From: Litorilinea aerophila | GTDB taxonomy: Bacteria; Chloroflexota; Anaerolineae; Caldilineales; Caldilineaceae | Length of the DNA stretch: 64,000 nt | Assembly (NCBI RefSeq): GCF_006569185.2 | Contig: NZ_VIGC02000001.1 | Location: 62,001-126,000 of the forward strand | Reading direction: 5' to 3' | Shown here: piece by piece, positions 15,862 through 24,105 of the stretch | Layout: every line of letters starts with the position of its first letter | How positions within the stretch are numbered: the first letter of the stretch is position 1 | Made by a program: the position numbers and the translations under genes | The notes under the pieces: generated by a model | Seen by the model: the letters and a program-made list of their open reading frames with translations, nothing else | What the model was told of the DNA's origin: nothing | Database searches by the model: none

Positions 15862-17361
15862 TCAGGATTGGGGCGCCAGGGCGGTGAAGGTGGCCTTGAG
15901 CGCGGGATAGAGGTCTCGGTAGGCCTGGTAGTAGCGGCCGTATTGGGCCACCGTCTGCGGGTTCGGCGTGGTGGAGCCGGTGACCTGGATGGCGGCCCCA
16001 CAGGCGGCGTCCACATCCGGCCACACGCCAGCCCCCACCCCGGCCAGGAGGGCAGCCCCGTAGGCGGCACCTTCCGTGGTGTTCACGGTGACCAGCTCTG
16101 TGTCCAGGACATCAGCCAGGATCTGACGCCAGAGGGCGCTGCGGGCGCCGCCGCCCGAGACCCGCACCTGCTGGATGGGCGGCAGGCCCGCGCCCTTCAT
16201 CAGCTCGAAGCTGTCCCGCAGGCCAAAGGCTACTCCTTCCAGCACGGCTCGGGTCATGTGGGGCTGGCTGTGGCGGACAGTCAGCCCCACGAAAGCGCCC
16301 CGGGCCAGGGGATCGGGGTGGGGCGTGCGCTCGCCGGTGAGGTAGGGCAAGAAGAGGAGGCCTTCGCTGCCCGCCGGGATGTCGGCCGCGGGCGCCAGGA
16401 GGGTGTCGTAGTCCGTGCCCGGCGCCAGGGTGTCCCGGTACCAGCGCAGGCTACCGGCAGCGCTGAGCATGACGCCCATCAGGTGCCAGCGCCCCGGGAC
16501 GGAATGGCAGAAGGCGTGCAGGCGGCCTTCCGGCTCGTAGTAGGGCTGGTTGGCGGTGGCAAAGACCACGCCGGAGGTGCCCAGGGTGAGGGCCACGATC
16601 CCTTCCTGGACGGCGCCGACGCCGACCGCCTGGGCGGCCTGATCCCCGCCACCGGCCACCACGGGAGTGCCGGCCTGGAGGCCCAGCTGTTCCGCGACGG
16701 ACTCCTGGATGGTACCGGTGACCTGGGGTCCTTCGTGGGTGGGGGGCAGCAGATCCGGGTCGATCTCCAGGGCGGCCAGGATCTCCGGCGACCAGTCCCG
16801 GCGGCGCAGATCCATGAGCAGGGTACCGGCTGCGCCGGCCTTGTCGGTGGCGTAGCGCCCGGTCAGGCGGAAGCGGATGTAATCCTTGGGCAGCAGGATC
16901 TGGTGGGCCTGCCGGTAGATCTCCGGCTCGTGTTCCCGCACCCAGAGGATCTTGGGCGCCGTGAAGCCGGTCAGCGCGTCGTTGCCGGTGATCTCGATCA
17001 GCCGCTGCTTGCCCACCCGCTCCCGGATTTCGTCGCACTGGCGGCCTGTGCGCTGGTCGTTCCAGAGAATGGCCGGCCGGAGCACGTGGCCTTCTTGATC
17101 GACCAGGACCAGGCCATGCATCTGCCCGGTCAGGCCGACGGCTGCCACGTCGGCGCCGGAGATGCCGGTCTGTTTCAAGAGGGTGCGAATGCTTTGGGCG
17201 GTGGCATACCACCAGACGGCGGGATCCTGTTCGCTCCAGAGGGGCTGGGGCGTGTCAAAGTCATACTCGGTGGCCGCTACCCCCACCACTTCCCCTGCCG
17301 GGTCGATGAGCAGGGCCTTGGTAGCGGTGGTGGAAACGTCGATTCCCAATAGGTGCGTCAC
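15862..17361 (-). CDS. xylB: Xylulokinase (FGGY family)
   Basis: 499 aa. Phosphorylates D-xylulose with ATP to feed the pentose phosphate pathway. Visible are the N-terminal ATPase strand 'LLGIDVSTTATKALLID', the xylulokinase signature 'GLTGQMHGLV' at about 76-85, 'ILWNDQRT', 'GGGDQAAQAVGVG' with the catalytic Asp at about 235, and the C-terminal 'VRVSGGGARSALWRQILADV'. Length is normal for XylB. The start is GTG at 17361, with GGAGGAT 8 nt upstream. No xylose isomerase or transporter is adjacent. A TACAAT -10-like box lies on the minus strand at 17486-17491. Confidence 0.92.
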   Translation of the reverse strand: MTHLLGIDVSTTATKALLIDPAGEVVGVAATEYDFDTPQPLWSEQDPAVWWYATAQSIRTLLKQTGISGADVAAVGLTGQMHGLVLVDQEGHVLRPAILWNDQRTGRQCDEIRERVGKQRLIEITGNDALTGFTAPKILWVREHEPEIYRQAHQILLPKDYIRFRLTGRYATDKAGAAGTLLMDLRRRDWSPEILAALEIDPDLLPPTHEGPQVTGTIQESVAEQLGLQAGTPVVAGGGDQAAQAVGVGAVQEGIVALTLGTSGVVFATANQPYYEPEGRLHAFCHSVPGRWHLMGVMLSAAGSLRWYRDTLAPGTDYDTLLAPAADIPAGSEGLLFLPYLTGERTPHPDPLARGAFVGLTVRHSQPHMTRAVLEGVAFGLRDSFELMKGAGLPPIQQVRVSGGGARSALWRQILADVLDTELVTVNTTEGAAYGAALLAGVGAGVWPDVDAACGAAIQVTGSTTPNPQTVAQYGRYYQAYRDLYPALKATFTALAPQS

Positions 17362-17803
17362 GGTCCGATCCTCCCTGAAAAATTACGTGGGGTTGAGATA
17401 CAAGGCATGGTGTCTATGGCCGCGGATCCAGGAAGCCAAACGGGCGTAACCGACGCCAATCTTCTTCGTCTGTAGGGATGGGAGCATTGTACCCGATTTT
17501 TTCCCCTTGTGCATCTGGCCGCGTGGAGCGACGCGGCCAACAGGCCCGTCGTGGCGGGCCTCCGTGCCGCCCGATAGCGCCAGCCGCGAAAGGGCGTCGG
17601 TTCCCGTCGGAGCGGACCGCCGTGCCCGCCCGATGCGGCGGCACCTGGAATAGCGCCTTCAGTGGCAATCCCTTTGCCTCTGGCAGAGCCCATGGAGTAG
17701 AATAGCACGCGACAGCGACCCAGGTGCTGGCCGCGATTCAGCGTCGCGGCAGACAACGGAGGGATCGGGTGTGTGGATTGCCAGTCATAGAGAGGAGCAG
17801 AAT
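17362..17803. other. Divergent intergenic region between xylB and the L,D-transpeptidase gene
   Basis: It holds a candidate xylB -10 (complement of 17486-17491) without a clear -35, several GC-rich inverted repeats (for example GGCCGCG/CGCGGCC near 17518), and the plus-strand promoter at 17674-17703. No coding sequence is supported. Confidence 0.6.
17674..17703 (+). promoter_or_regulatory. Promoter of the L,D-transpeptidase gene
   Basis: TTGCCT (17674-17679), an 18-nt spacer and TAGAAT (17698-17703). Predicted leader of about 95 nt to the TTG start at 17804. Confidence 0.5.
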
Positions 17804-18532
17804 TTGAACGATCGACACGTCATACGCCATCTGGCCGCCTGGTATCGGCGGACGGCCATTTTGGTCATCACCCTGACGGGCCTTTGCTGGCTCTTTCCGG
17901 AGCCAGTGGTCCAGGCCCAGGCCAGCCAGCCCCCCCTGGAGCGGGCCAGCCAATCGGTTGCGCCCCAGGCACTGTTGCCGCCGCTTCCCTTCTCCCGCCC
18001 GCAGATTGGACCGGTCATCAAGCGGGGCTTCCAGGACGATGTGGATCGGCGCACCACGGCTTTTATTCCGCGCTCATTAGATCATCTAACCCCGATTGAA
18101 ATGCCGGACACGGATGAAAAGTGGATCCGGGTGGATCTCAGCGAACAGACGGTGATTGCCTACGAAGGCCGCAAGCCGGTCCGGGGATTCATCATTTCAT
18201 CCGGCTTGCCCCGTACCCCCACCGTCACCGGCACCTTCCGCATCCGCACCAAGGTGCGCTCCCAGACCATGTCCGGCGGCAGCCCAGAGCTGGGGACTTA
18301 CTACAGTCTGCCCAATGTGGAGTGGGTCCAATATTTCTATGCCGAGTACGCATTCCACGGTACCTACTGGCACAACAATTTCGGCCAGCCCATGAGCCAC
18401 GGCTGCATCAACATGACCAATGCCGACGCCAAGTGGCTCTTCGATTGGGCCGGCCCGGTCTGGGATGGGAAGTCCATCTGGATGAACAGCAGCAAGGACA
18501 ATCCGGGGACGCTGGTCATCGTCCACGAATGA
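17804..18532 (+). CDS. L,D-transpeptidase (YkuD domain)
   Basis: 242 aa. Probably cross-links peptidoglycan stem peptides through a Cys nucleophile. I prefer a TTG start at 17804, with AGAGGAG 7-8 nt upstream, over the in-frame GTG at 17771, which lacks a ribosome-binding site. An N-terminal membrane/signal helix (about residues 17-38) is followed by a linker, then the YkuD domain from about 115: '[22 protein letters not shown]', '[13 protein letters not shown]' and the catalytic SHGCINM with Cys about 201. The protein is complete. A folded terminator-like structure follows at 18541. Confidence 0.9.
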   Translation: MNDRHVIRHLAAWYRRTAILVITLTGLCWLFPEPVVQAQASQPPLERASQSVAPQALLPPLPFSRPQIGPVIKRGFQDDVDRRTTAFIPRSLDHLTPIEMPDTDEKWIRVDLSEQTVIAYEGRKPVRGFIISSGLPRTPTVTGTFRIRTKVRSQTMSGGSPELGTYYSLPNVEWVQYFYAEYAFHGTYWHNNFGQPMSHGCINMTNADAKWLFDWAGPVWDGKSIWMNSSKDNPGTLVIVHE

Positions 18533-18540
18533 CTTGGGGT

Positions 18541-18582
18541 GTGCCAGCCGATGATTGAAATCATCGGCCCAAGGCTGGCCAC
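18541..18582 (+). terminator. Terminator-like hairpin after the L,D-transpeptidase gene
   Basis: An inner perfect stem CCGATGAT/ATCATCGG (18548-18567) is extended by a pairing of GTGCCAG with CTGGCCAC. It begins 9 nt after the stop and is followed by a weak T cluster. Confidence 0.5.
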
Positions 18583-18640
18583 GGTTTCATGCAGCACGGC
18601 CATAGCTGTCTCTGTGTAACAGCTGTATCTGTGGAGCCCA

Positions 18641-19282
18641 TCAACCCCTTCCCCCGAGGGCCTGGACCACGGCCCGATGGACCCGGGGATTTTGCAACAA
18701 AGTGCCGTGGAAAGGCGCCCAGACGATCTGGCTGCGTCCCACAGGAAGCCGGGAGCTCCAGGCCGGCACGATGGTCAGGTCCAGGGGTGTCCAGATGGAG
18801 GTGAACTGGACTCGCTCCAGCGGAGAGAGGTCCCGGTTTAGTTCCTGGAGGAAGGCGCTGCCCGGCCGCATCTGTCGGGAGGCCTCCCGGCGAAAGAGCC
18901 AGCCCAACCAGGTGCCTCGATGGGGCGTGGCCAGGGTGACCAGCCGCTGCACCCGCTCCACACCGCCCAGAATCTGCAGGTAGTAGCGGACGATGAGGCC
19001 GCCCATGCTGAAGCCAAACAGGTTCAGGGGGCGGCTTTCCCCAAAACGGGCGACGATGGCCTCGGCCAGCTGCCCGGCCAGCTGTTCAAGGGCCACCTCG
19101 CCGGTGCTGGGCTGGGGGGAGATGGCCACGGCGGGCAGGCCGGCCTGCGCCAGCGCGGCCTGCAGCGCGGTCAGGCAACGCTCGTCATCGGCAAAGCCGG
19201 GCACCATCACGGTCACCACCGCGGCCTCACCCCAGCTGGAGGCCGTGGGCAACGGTCTGCCCGGGTTCACGGAGTGGGACAC
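18641..19282 (-). CDS. Alpha/beta-hydrolase, lipase/PGAP1-like
   Basis: 213 aa. The nucleophile elbow 'GFSMGGLIVRYYL' carries Ser about 94. 'TPLDLTIVP' probably supplies the acid and 'APFHGTLL' the His, giving a complete triad. 'VMVPGFADDE' forms the oxyanion region. 'LATPHRGTWLGWLF' is typical of lipase class 2/PGAP1-like esterases. There is no signal peptide, so it is probably cytoplasmic. The start is GTG at 19282 and overlaps the subtilase 3' end by 16 nt, indicating translational coupling in one transcript. Substrate unknown. Confidence 0.8.
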   Translation of the reverse strand: MSHSVNPGRPLPTASSWGEAAVVTVMVPGFADDERCLTALQAALAQAGLPAVAISPQPSTGEVALEQLAGQLAEAIVARFGESRPLNLFGFSMGGLIVRYYLQILGGVERVQRLVTLATPHRGTWLGWLFRREASRQMRPGSAFLQELNRDLSPLERVQFTSIWTPLDLTIVPAWSSRLPVGRSQIVWAPFHGTLLQNPRVHRAVVQALGGRG

Positions 19283-21177
19283 GGCGCTTCACAAACCTCC
19301 AGGGAGCCCACGAGCACCAGCGGGAAGAAATAGGTGCGGGCCTCAGCCAACAGGAGATGGTGTTCGCCATCCGCTTCTACCCGCAGCCACTGGATGGGGA
19401 AGATGCGAGTTCCGGCGTCCACCGTAATACGATAATCCCCCGGGTAGACATGGGTCACCACGGCCTGGCCATCTGCCTGGCTCTGGGCCCGGTAGCGGAC
19501 GCCGGTAAAGCCATCCTCCAGGATCACCTGGAGGCCGGGTAGGGGTGTCTCAAAGCGATCGGTGACCGTGATCACCACCGTGGCCGGGTGTCGGGCCATC
19601 TCCACCGCGGCGGCCACGTCCAGACGGCCGTAGCCGTAGCTGGGATTGGGAACGGTGGGCGACGACGCATCGCCGCATTCTCCCAGGGCCACCGGATCCG
19701 CGCTCTTCAGGAGCACGTCCTGGGTGCGGTCCACATCCCCAACCAGCGCCGGCTGCGCGGACCAGAGGAGGGCCACGGCGCCTGCCACGTGGGGGGCCGC
19801 CATGCTGGTGCCCGAGAGGGAGCGGTAGCTGTTGCCCCGATAGGTGGACATGACCCCCACGCCCGGCGCGGTGATCTCCGGCTTCAGGCGGCCGCTGCCG
19901 TCCACGATGACCGGCCCCCGGCTGCTGAAGCTGGCCAGGCTGCCGACGGCATCGTGGGCCCCCACGGTGAACGCGGCGTCGTAGATGGCGATGGGGTTAC
20001 TGACGCTCTTACAGTCGGGGCCGGAGTTGCCGGCGGATGACACCACAAAGATGCCCGCCGCCCGCAGGGTCTCCACAGCCTGACGGAGGCTGTCCACATC
20101 GCATCCTTCGCTGGGTGGGCAGGCCCAGGAGTTGTTGACGATGTGGGGCGCCAGCTCCGGCCGGCCGTCCACCATGGGATCGCCGCCGGGCGGATAGGGC
20201 GCCAGGAAAAACTGGAAGCAGTCGATGTAGGAAGCCGGATACCCCACGCCGTTCTGCATGTTGCGGCAGCCCATCCAGCGGGCGTCCGGCGCCATGCCCC
20301 ATACCGTGAGCCCGTCCGGCGCCTGGCCCAGCATGGTGCCCACCGTGTGGGTACCGTGGCCGTTATCGTCACAGGGCACGGCCGGATCGTTGTCGCAGAT
20401 GGAGAGCGGCCAGTCTGCCGGCCAGCTTGCCGTATGCCAGTTGTAGGTATGGTCCACCTGGCCGGTTACGCTATCCCAGCCGCGATACTGGCTCAACAGG
20501 GCCGGATGATCCCACTGGACGCCCGTGTCTGCGCTGGCCACCACCACGCTTTGCCCTCGATAGCCCTGCTCCCACACCTGGGGCGCGTGGGTGTAGGCAA
20601 CACCGTAGGGTACCATGACATCGGTAAGAACGTCCGTCGCGCCCAGGGTCTGGCCCCGGATAGAGAGCGGGAGCAGGGTGCCATCGCCTGCCGCCGGCAT
20701 GGGCCGAGGCTGGCGCAGGGCCGGGTTGTCGACGATGCGGGCCACCCCCGGGAAGGTCTGCAGGGCAGCGACCGTCTCCGCCGTTCCCCAGATTTCCAGC
20801 ATGTTGACCAGATAAAAGGCGCGGTAGGGAATGTGGTGGGCTTCCAGCCAGGCCCGCAGGGGCGCCTGGCTGCGCCGCGCGGTGGCCGTGAGCGCTTTGT
20901 ACAGGGCAATCCGCCGGCCCACCGGGTCGCCATCCTGGCCTACGAATTGCGCTCCGGATGCGCCGACGGCCAGGCTCGTGGCATCCACCTGCTCTTCCAG
21001 GAGCACCAGAAAGGAGATGGGATCATCGGCCGCAGCCAGTCGCTCCTGGAGGTGGGGACTGACGGCGGCTCCAGCCGGCCCCGGACTTCCCGCCTGGCCG
21101 TACACAGGCCTCGCACCGGAAAGGAAGAGGTTCAAGAACAGGCAGAAGCCCAGGAGACAGCGATACCAGTGTTGCAT
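19267..21177 (-). CDS. Secreted subtilisin-family serine protease (S8)
   Basis: 636 aa from the ATG at 21177, where a Sec signal peptide begins; the frame is open further upstream but without features. The order is signal peptide (1-27), inhibitor-like propeptide (about 40-150) and S8 catalytic domain (about 205-510). The triad is D217 (ASADTGV), H274 (DNGHGTH) and S458 (SGTSMAAPHVAG), with oxyanion Asn in 'SAGNSGP'. A carboxypeptidase-regulatory-like beta domain (about 520-615) follows. The tail 'YFFPLVLVG' resembles the C-terminal Leu-Pro motif of other Chloroflexota exoproteins. Bacillopeptidase F-like layout. It probably degrades external protein. The lipase-like gene overlaps its 3' end. 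Confidence 0.92.
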   Translation of the reverse strand: MQHWYRCLLGFCLFLNLFLSGARPVYGQAGSPGPAGAAVSPHLQERLAAADDPISFLVLLEEQVDATSLAVGASGAQFVGQDGDPVGRRIALYKALTATARRSQAPLRAWLEAHHIPYRAFYLVNMLEIWGTAETVAALQTFPGVARIVDNPALRQPRPMPAAGDGTLLPLSIRGQTLGATDVLTDVMVPYGVAYTHAPQVWEQGYRGQSVVVASADTGVQWDHPALLSQYRGWDSVTGQVDHTYNWHTASWPADWPLSICDNDPAVPCDDNGHGTHTVGTMLGQAPDGLTVWGMAPDARWMGCRNMQNGVGYPASYIDCFQFFLAPYPPGGDPMVDGRPELAPHIVNNSWACPPSEGCDVDSLRQAVETLRAAGIFVVSSAGNSGPDCKSVSNPIAIYDAAFTVGAHDAVGSLASFSSRGPVIVDGSGRLKPEITAPGVGVMSTYRGNSYRSLSGTSMAAPHVAGAVALLWSAQPALVGDVDRTQDVLLKSADPVALGECGDASSPTVPNPSYGYGRLDVAAAVEMARHPATVVITVTDRFETPLPGLQVILEDGFTGVRYRAQSQADGQAVVTHVYPGDYRITVDAGTRIFPIQWLRVEADGEHHLLLAEARTYFFPLVLVGSLEVCEAPCPTP

Positions 21178-21224
21178 AGCGAATGGCGAAGCGTAGATGG
21201 CGAACCCTTGGGGCCGGCTACCAG

Positions 21225-21253
21225 TTGTTCCCCGGCCAAAGCTGCGGTAAGAT
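21225..21253 (+). promoter_or_regulatory. Promoter of bcp
   Basis: TTGTTC (21225-21230), a 17-nt spacer and TAAGAT (21248-21253). Predicted start about 21260, leaving about 39 nt of leader with a GAGGAG ribosome-binding site. Confidence 0.5.
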
Positions 21254-21298
21254 TGGGCCGAATGAGTTTTGGAATCAATAGAAGAGGAGCTTCCCACC

Positions 21299-21757
<459 letters not shown>

Positions 21758-21787
21758 GAGGGGCCCTCTGCAACTCCATTTCATCCG

Positions 21788-21826
21788 GTCGAAGACCTGC
21801 CGTTTCCTCCACGGCAGGTCTTCGAC
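21788..21826 (+). terminator. Terminator after bcp
   Basis: A perfect 16-bp stem (21788-21803 with 21811-21826) with a 7-nt loop lies 30 nt after the stop and is followed by TTGCTCCCT. It is the strongest hairpin near any gene end in the window. Confidence 0.75.
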
Positions 21827-21891
21827 TTGCTCCCTCCACCGGGCGCACCGGTCCCCGGGGGCGCCTGCTTCCAGCCTCCGTAGCTGCGCTA

Positions 21892-21900
21892 TGGTATACT
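21892..21900 (+). promoter_or_regulatory. Extended -10 promoter upstream of the ArsA-like gene
   Basis: TGGTATACT matches the TGn-TATAAT extended -10 form. No -35 at proper spacing is seen, as is common for extended -10 promoters. The leader to the ATG at 22146 would be about 240 nt. Confidence 0.4.
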
Positions 21901-22086
21901 CATGCGGTGGACCTTCACAAGGGCAGGTCATCCTGATGCCCGCCCCCCGGACGGCCCCTCTGGGCCATGAACAACACCATACCCTGCGGGAACCCGTCTC
22001 GCCCCGGTGGAGTTCATGAAGCTACGCGGTTGTCACCCGTGGTTGTCATCCATGGGCGCATGCACGGTGCAACGATAACGATGAAG

Positions 22087-22130
22087 TCAGGTCAAGGCAA
22101 AGTGTCAGGTCAAGGTGTGTCAGGTCAAGG
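22087..22130 (+). repeat. Three direct copies of TCAGGTCAAGG
   Basis: Identical 11-mers occupy 22087-22097, 22105-22115 and 22120-22130, ending 15 nt before the ArsA-like start. The spacings (18 and 15 nt) are not helical multiples of each other. They could be protein-binding sites or a slippage array. Confidence 0.8.
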
Positions 22131-22145
22131 TAAGGTGAGGTAAAG

Positions 22146-23417
22146 ATGCGCATCTTACTGTACACAGGCAAAGGCGGAGTAGGCAAGACCAGCGTCAGCG
22201 GCGCCACCGCCCTGCGCTGCGCCGAACTGGGGTATCGGACGGCTGTCCTCAGCACAGACCCGGCCCACAGCCTGGGGGATAGCTTCGAGACCCCCATCGG
22301 CAACGAGTTGACCCAGCTGGCCCCCAACCTCTGGGGCCAGGAGATCGACCTCCTCAACCAGATGGACAAGTACTGGGGCCGGGTCCAGGCGTACCTCAAC
22401 GCCCTGTTCGCCTGGCAGGGGATGGACGAGCTGGTCGCCGAAGAGGCCTCGGTGTTGCCGGGCATGGAGGAGCTGGCCAGCCTGATGCAGATCACCTACC
22501 TGGCCGACACAGGCGACTTCGACGTCATTGTCATCGACGCTGCACCCACCGGCGCCACCCTCCAGCTCCTGAGCTTCCCGGACATGGCCCGCTGGTACAT
22601 CGAAAAGATCTTCCCCTTCCAGCGCAAAACCATCCAGATTGCCCGCCCGGTGATGCGCCGGCTCAGCGACATGCCCCTGCCCGACGACGATGTCTTCGAC
22701 AGTATCGAAGAGCTGGTCAGTTACCTGGAGCGGATGAGCGGCCTCCTGAGTGACCCCCAGGTCAGCAGCGTGCGGGTGGTTCTCAACCCGGAAAAGATGG
22801 TGGTCAAGGAAGCTCAGCGGGCCTACACCTACCTGAATCTCTACGGCTACTCGGTGGACAGCGTCATTGCCAACCGCCTCTTTCCCCCGTCCATCACCGA
22901 CCAATACTTCGATACCTGGAAGAAAGCCCAACAGGCCAACATGGAACTGGTGCGGGAATGCTTCCACCCCCTGCCCATTTTCGAAATTCCCTTCTTCCCC
23001 CAGGAGGTGGCCGGCGTGGAGATGCTCCAGCGCATGGCCACCACCCTCTTCGGCGAGAAGGCCGTCCGGGGTGGCGATGGGGATCCAACCCGGCACTTTT
23101 ACATGGGCAAGCCCCAGGAAATCTTTCGCCAGGACGGCTACTACATCCTCAGCATCCCGCTTCCCCTGGTCGAGCGGGAGGAGGTCCACCTCCATCGCAG
23201 CATTTTTGACGAACTGGTGATCCGCATCGGCAACTGGAAGCGCAATATCGCGCTTCCCTACGGCCTGGCCAAATTGGAGGTGGCCGGTGCCCGCTACGAG
23301 GCCGACCGGCTGAACATCCTCTTCCAGGCCGAGGAAGAGGAAGAGATTCCCCCAGAGGCGCTCCAGACCACGCCGTGGCAGAGCCTGAAGGCGCGTCTGC
23401 GGGGCCGCAGCGGATAA
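22146..23417 (+). CDS. ArsA/Get3-family ATPase
   Basis: 423 aa. Deviant Walker A GKGGVGKT at 8-15, switch I 'LSTDPAHSLGDSF', 'VIDAAPTGATLQLL' and 'NRLFPP' are all typical of the ArsA/GET3 P-loop family. The C-terminal about 90 residues ('YYILSIPLPLVEREEVHL') form a small beta domain like the alpha-crystallin-type ArsA_HSP20 module. There is one ATPase half only, and no metal-binding Cys triad or arsB/arsR genes nearby, so arsenite export is unlikely. Homologues in phototrophs and Chloroflexota are usually of unknown client. A GAGG ribosome-binding site lies 6 nt before the ATG. Confidence 0.85.
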   Translation: MRILLYTGKGGVGKTSVSGATALRCAELGYRTAVLSTDPAHSLGDSFETPIGNELTQLAPNLWGQEIDLLNQMDKYWGRVQAYLNALFAWQGMDELVAEEASVLPGMEELASLMQITYLADTGDFDVIVIDAAPTGATLQLLSFPDMARWYIEKIFPFQRKTIQIARPVMRRLSDMPLPDDDVFDSIEELVSYLERMSGLLSDPQVSSVRVVLNPEKMVVKEAQRAYTYLNLYGYSVDSVIANRLFPPSITDQYFDTWKKAQQANMELVRECFHPLPIFEIPFFPQEVAGVEMLQRMATTLFGEKAVRGGDGDPTRHFYMGKPQEIFRQDGYYILSIPLPLVEREEVHLHRSIFDELVIRIGNWKRNIALPYGLAKLEVAGARYEADRLNILFQAEEEEEIPPEALQTTPWQSLKARLRGRSG

Positions 23418-23520
23418 CGCCGGCGGCGCGCCTTTCCCCACAGGGCGGTCTCCCTGGGCCAGGAGTGCGTATCCTGACCATCCGTCGCTGCGTATCCTTT
23501 ATGTCGTTTTTAACCGGCGC

Positions 23521-24099
23521 ATGAAACCAATCCAACGTGGTGCTCCCGTTGAAGAGAATGTGCTCGTCGAACTCATTCAGCGGGCCCAGCGCGACTCCGA
23601 CCCGGAGGCTTTCGATGGCCTGTATCTGCTGTTCGCCGACCGCGTGTTTCGGTATCTGCTGGCGCGGGTGGGGGATGCCGATCTGGCCGAGGAAGTGACA
23701 TCCCAGGTTTTCCTGCGCCTGATCGAAAAAATCGACATGTATCGCATCGGCCCCAGGGACAACGTGGCCATCTTCTCGGCCTGGCTCTACCGGATGGCAT
23801 ACAACAAGCTGATCGACGTCTACCGCCAGGAGCGCCGTCTGCACCGGGTAGCCCTGGAGAAGGCGGCCCACGTGACCACCGGCCACCTGTTGGAGCGGGT
23901 CCACGCCCGCCTGGACTTCGAATGGCTGCTGGAGAAGCTCCAGCTTTTGAACGAACAGCAGCGAGAGGTGCTGGTACTGCGCTTCGTGGAAGAGCTAAGC
24001 ATTGCCGAAACGGCGCAGGTGATGCAGAAGAGTGAAGGCGCCGTGAAGGCACTCCAACATCGGGCGCTGGAGACCCTCCGGCGCTACTTACAAAGTTAG
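23521..24099 (+). CDS. RNA polymerase sigma factor, ECF subfamily
   Basis: 192 aa. Region 2 is visible at about residues 28-95: 'FDGLYLLFADRVFRYLLARVGD', 'AEEVTSQVFLRLIEK' and 'FSAWLYRMAYNKLIDVYRQERR'. Region 4 is at about 130-185: 'LNEQQREVLVLRFVEELSIAETAQVMQKSEGAVKALQHRAL'. This is the core-binding and promoter-binding arrangement of group IV sigma factors. The next gene starts 6 nt later and encodes a membrane protein likely to act as its anti-sigma, so the two form an envelope-stress type pair. No specific target promoter was identified. Confidence 0.93.
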   Translation: MKPIQRGAPVEENVLVELIQRAQRDSDPEAFDGLYLLFADRVFRYLLARVGDADLAEEVTSQVFLRLIEKIDMYRIGPRDNVAIFSAWLYRMAYNKLIDVYRQERRLHRVALEKAAHVTTGHLLERVHARLDFEWLLEKLQLLNEQQREVLVLRFVEELSIAETAQVMQKSEGAVKALQHRALETLRRYLQS

Positions 24100-24105
24100 G
24101 ACGGC

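Larger units (their letters stand above)
21758..22145 (+). other. Intergenic region between bcp and the ArsA-like gene
   Basis: This 388-nt gap contains the bcp terminator (21788-21826), an extended -10 promoter (21892-21900) and a roughly 240-nt leader that includes three direct repeats (22087-22130). A 27-codon frame at 21936-22019 lacks a convincing ribosome-binding site and is not called. Confidence 0.6.

Noticed and set aside
21936-22019. A 27-codon frame in the leader of the ArsA-like gene
   Set aside because: No good ribosome-binding site, no homology, and codon use is unconvincing.
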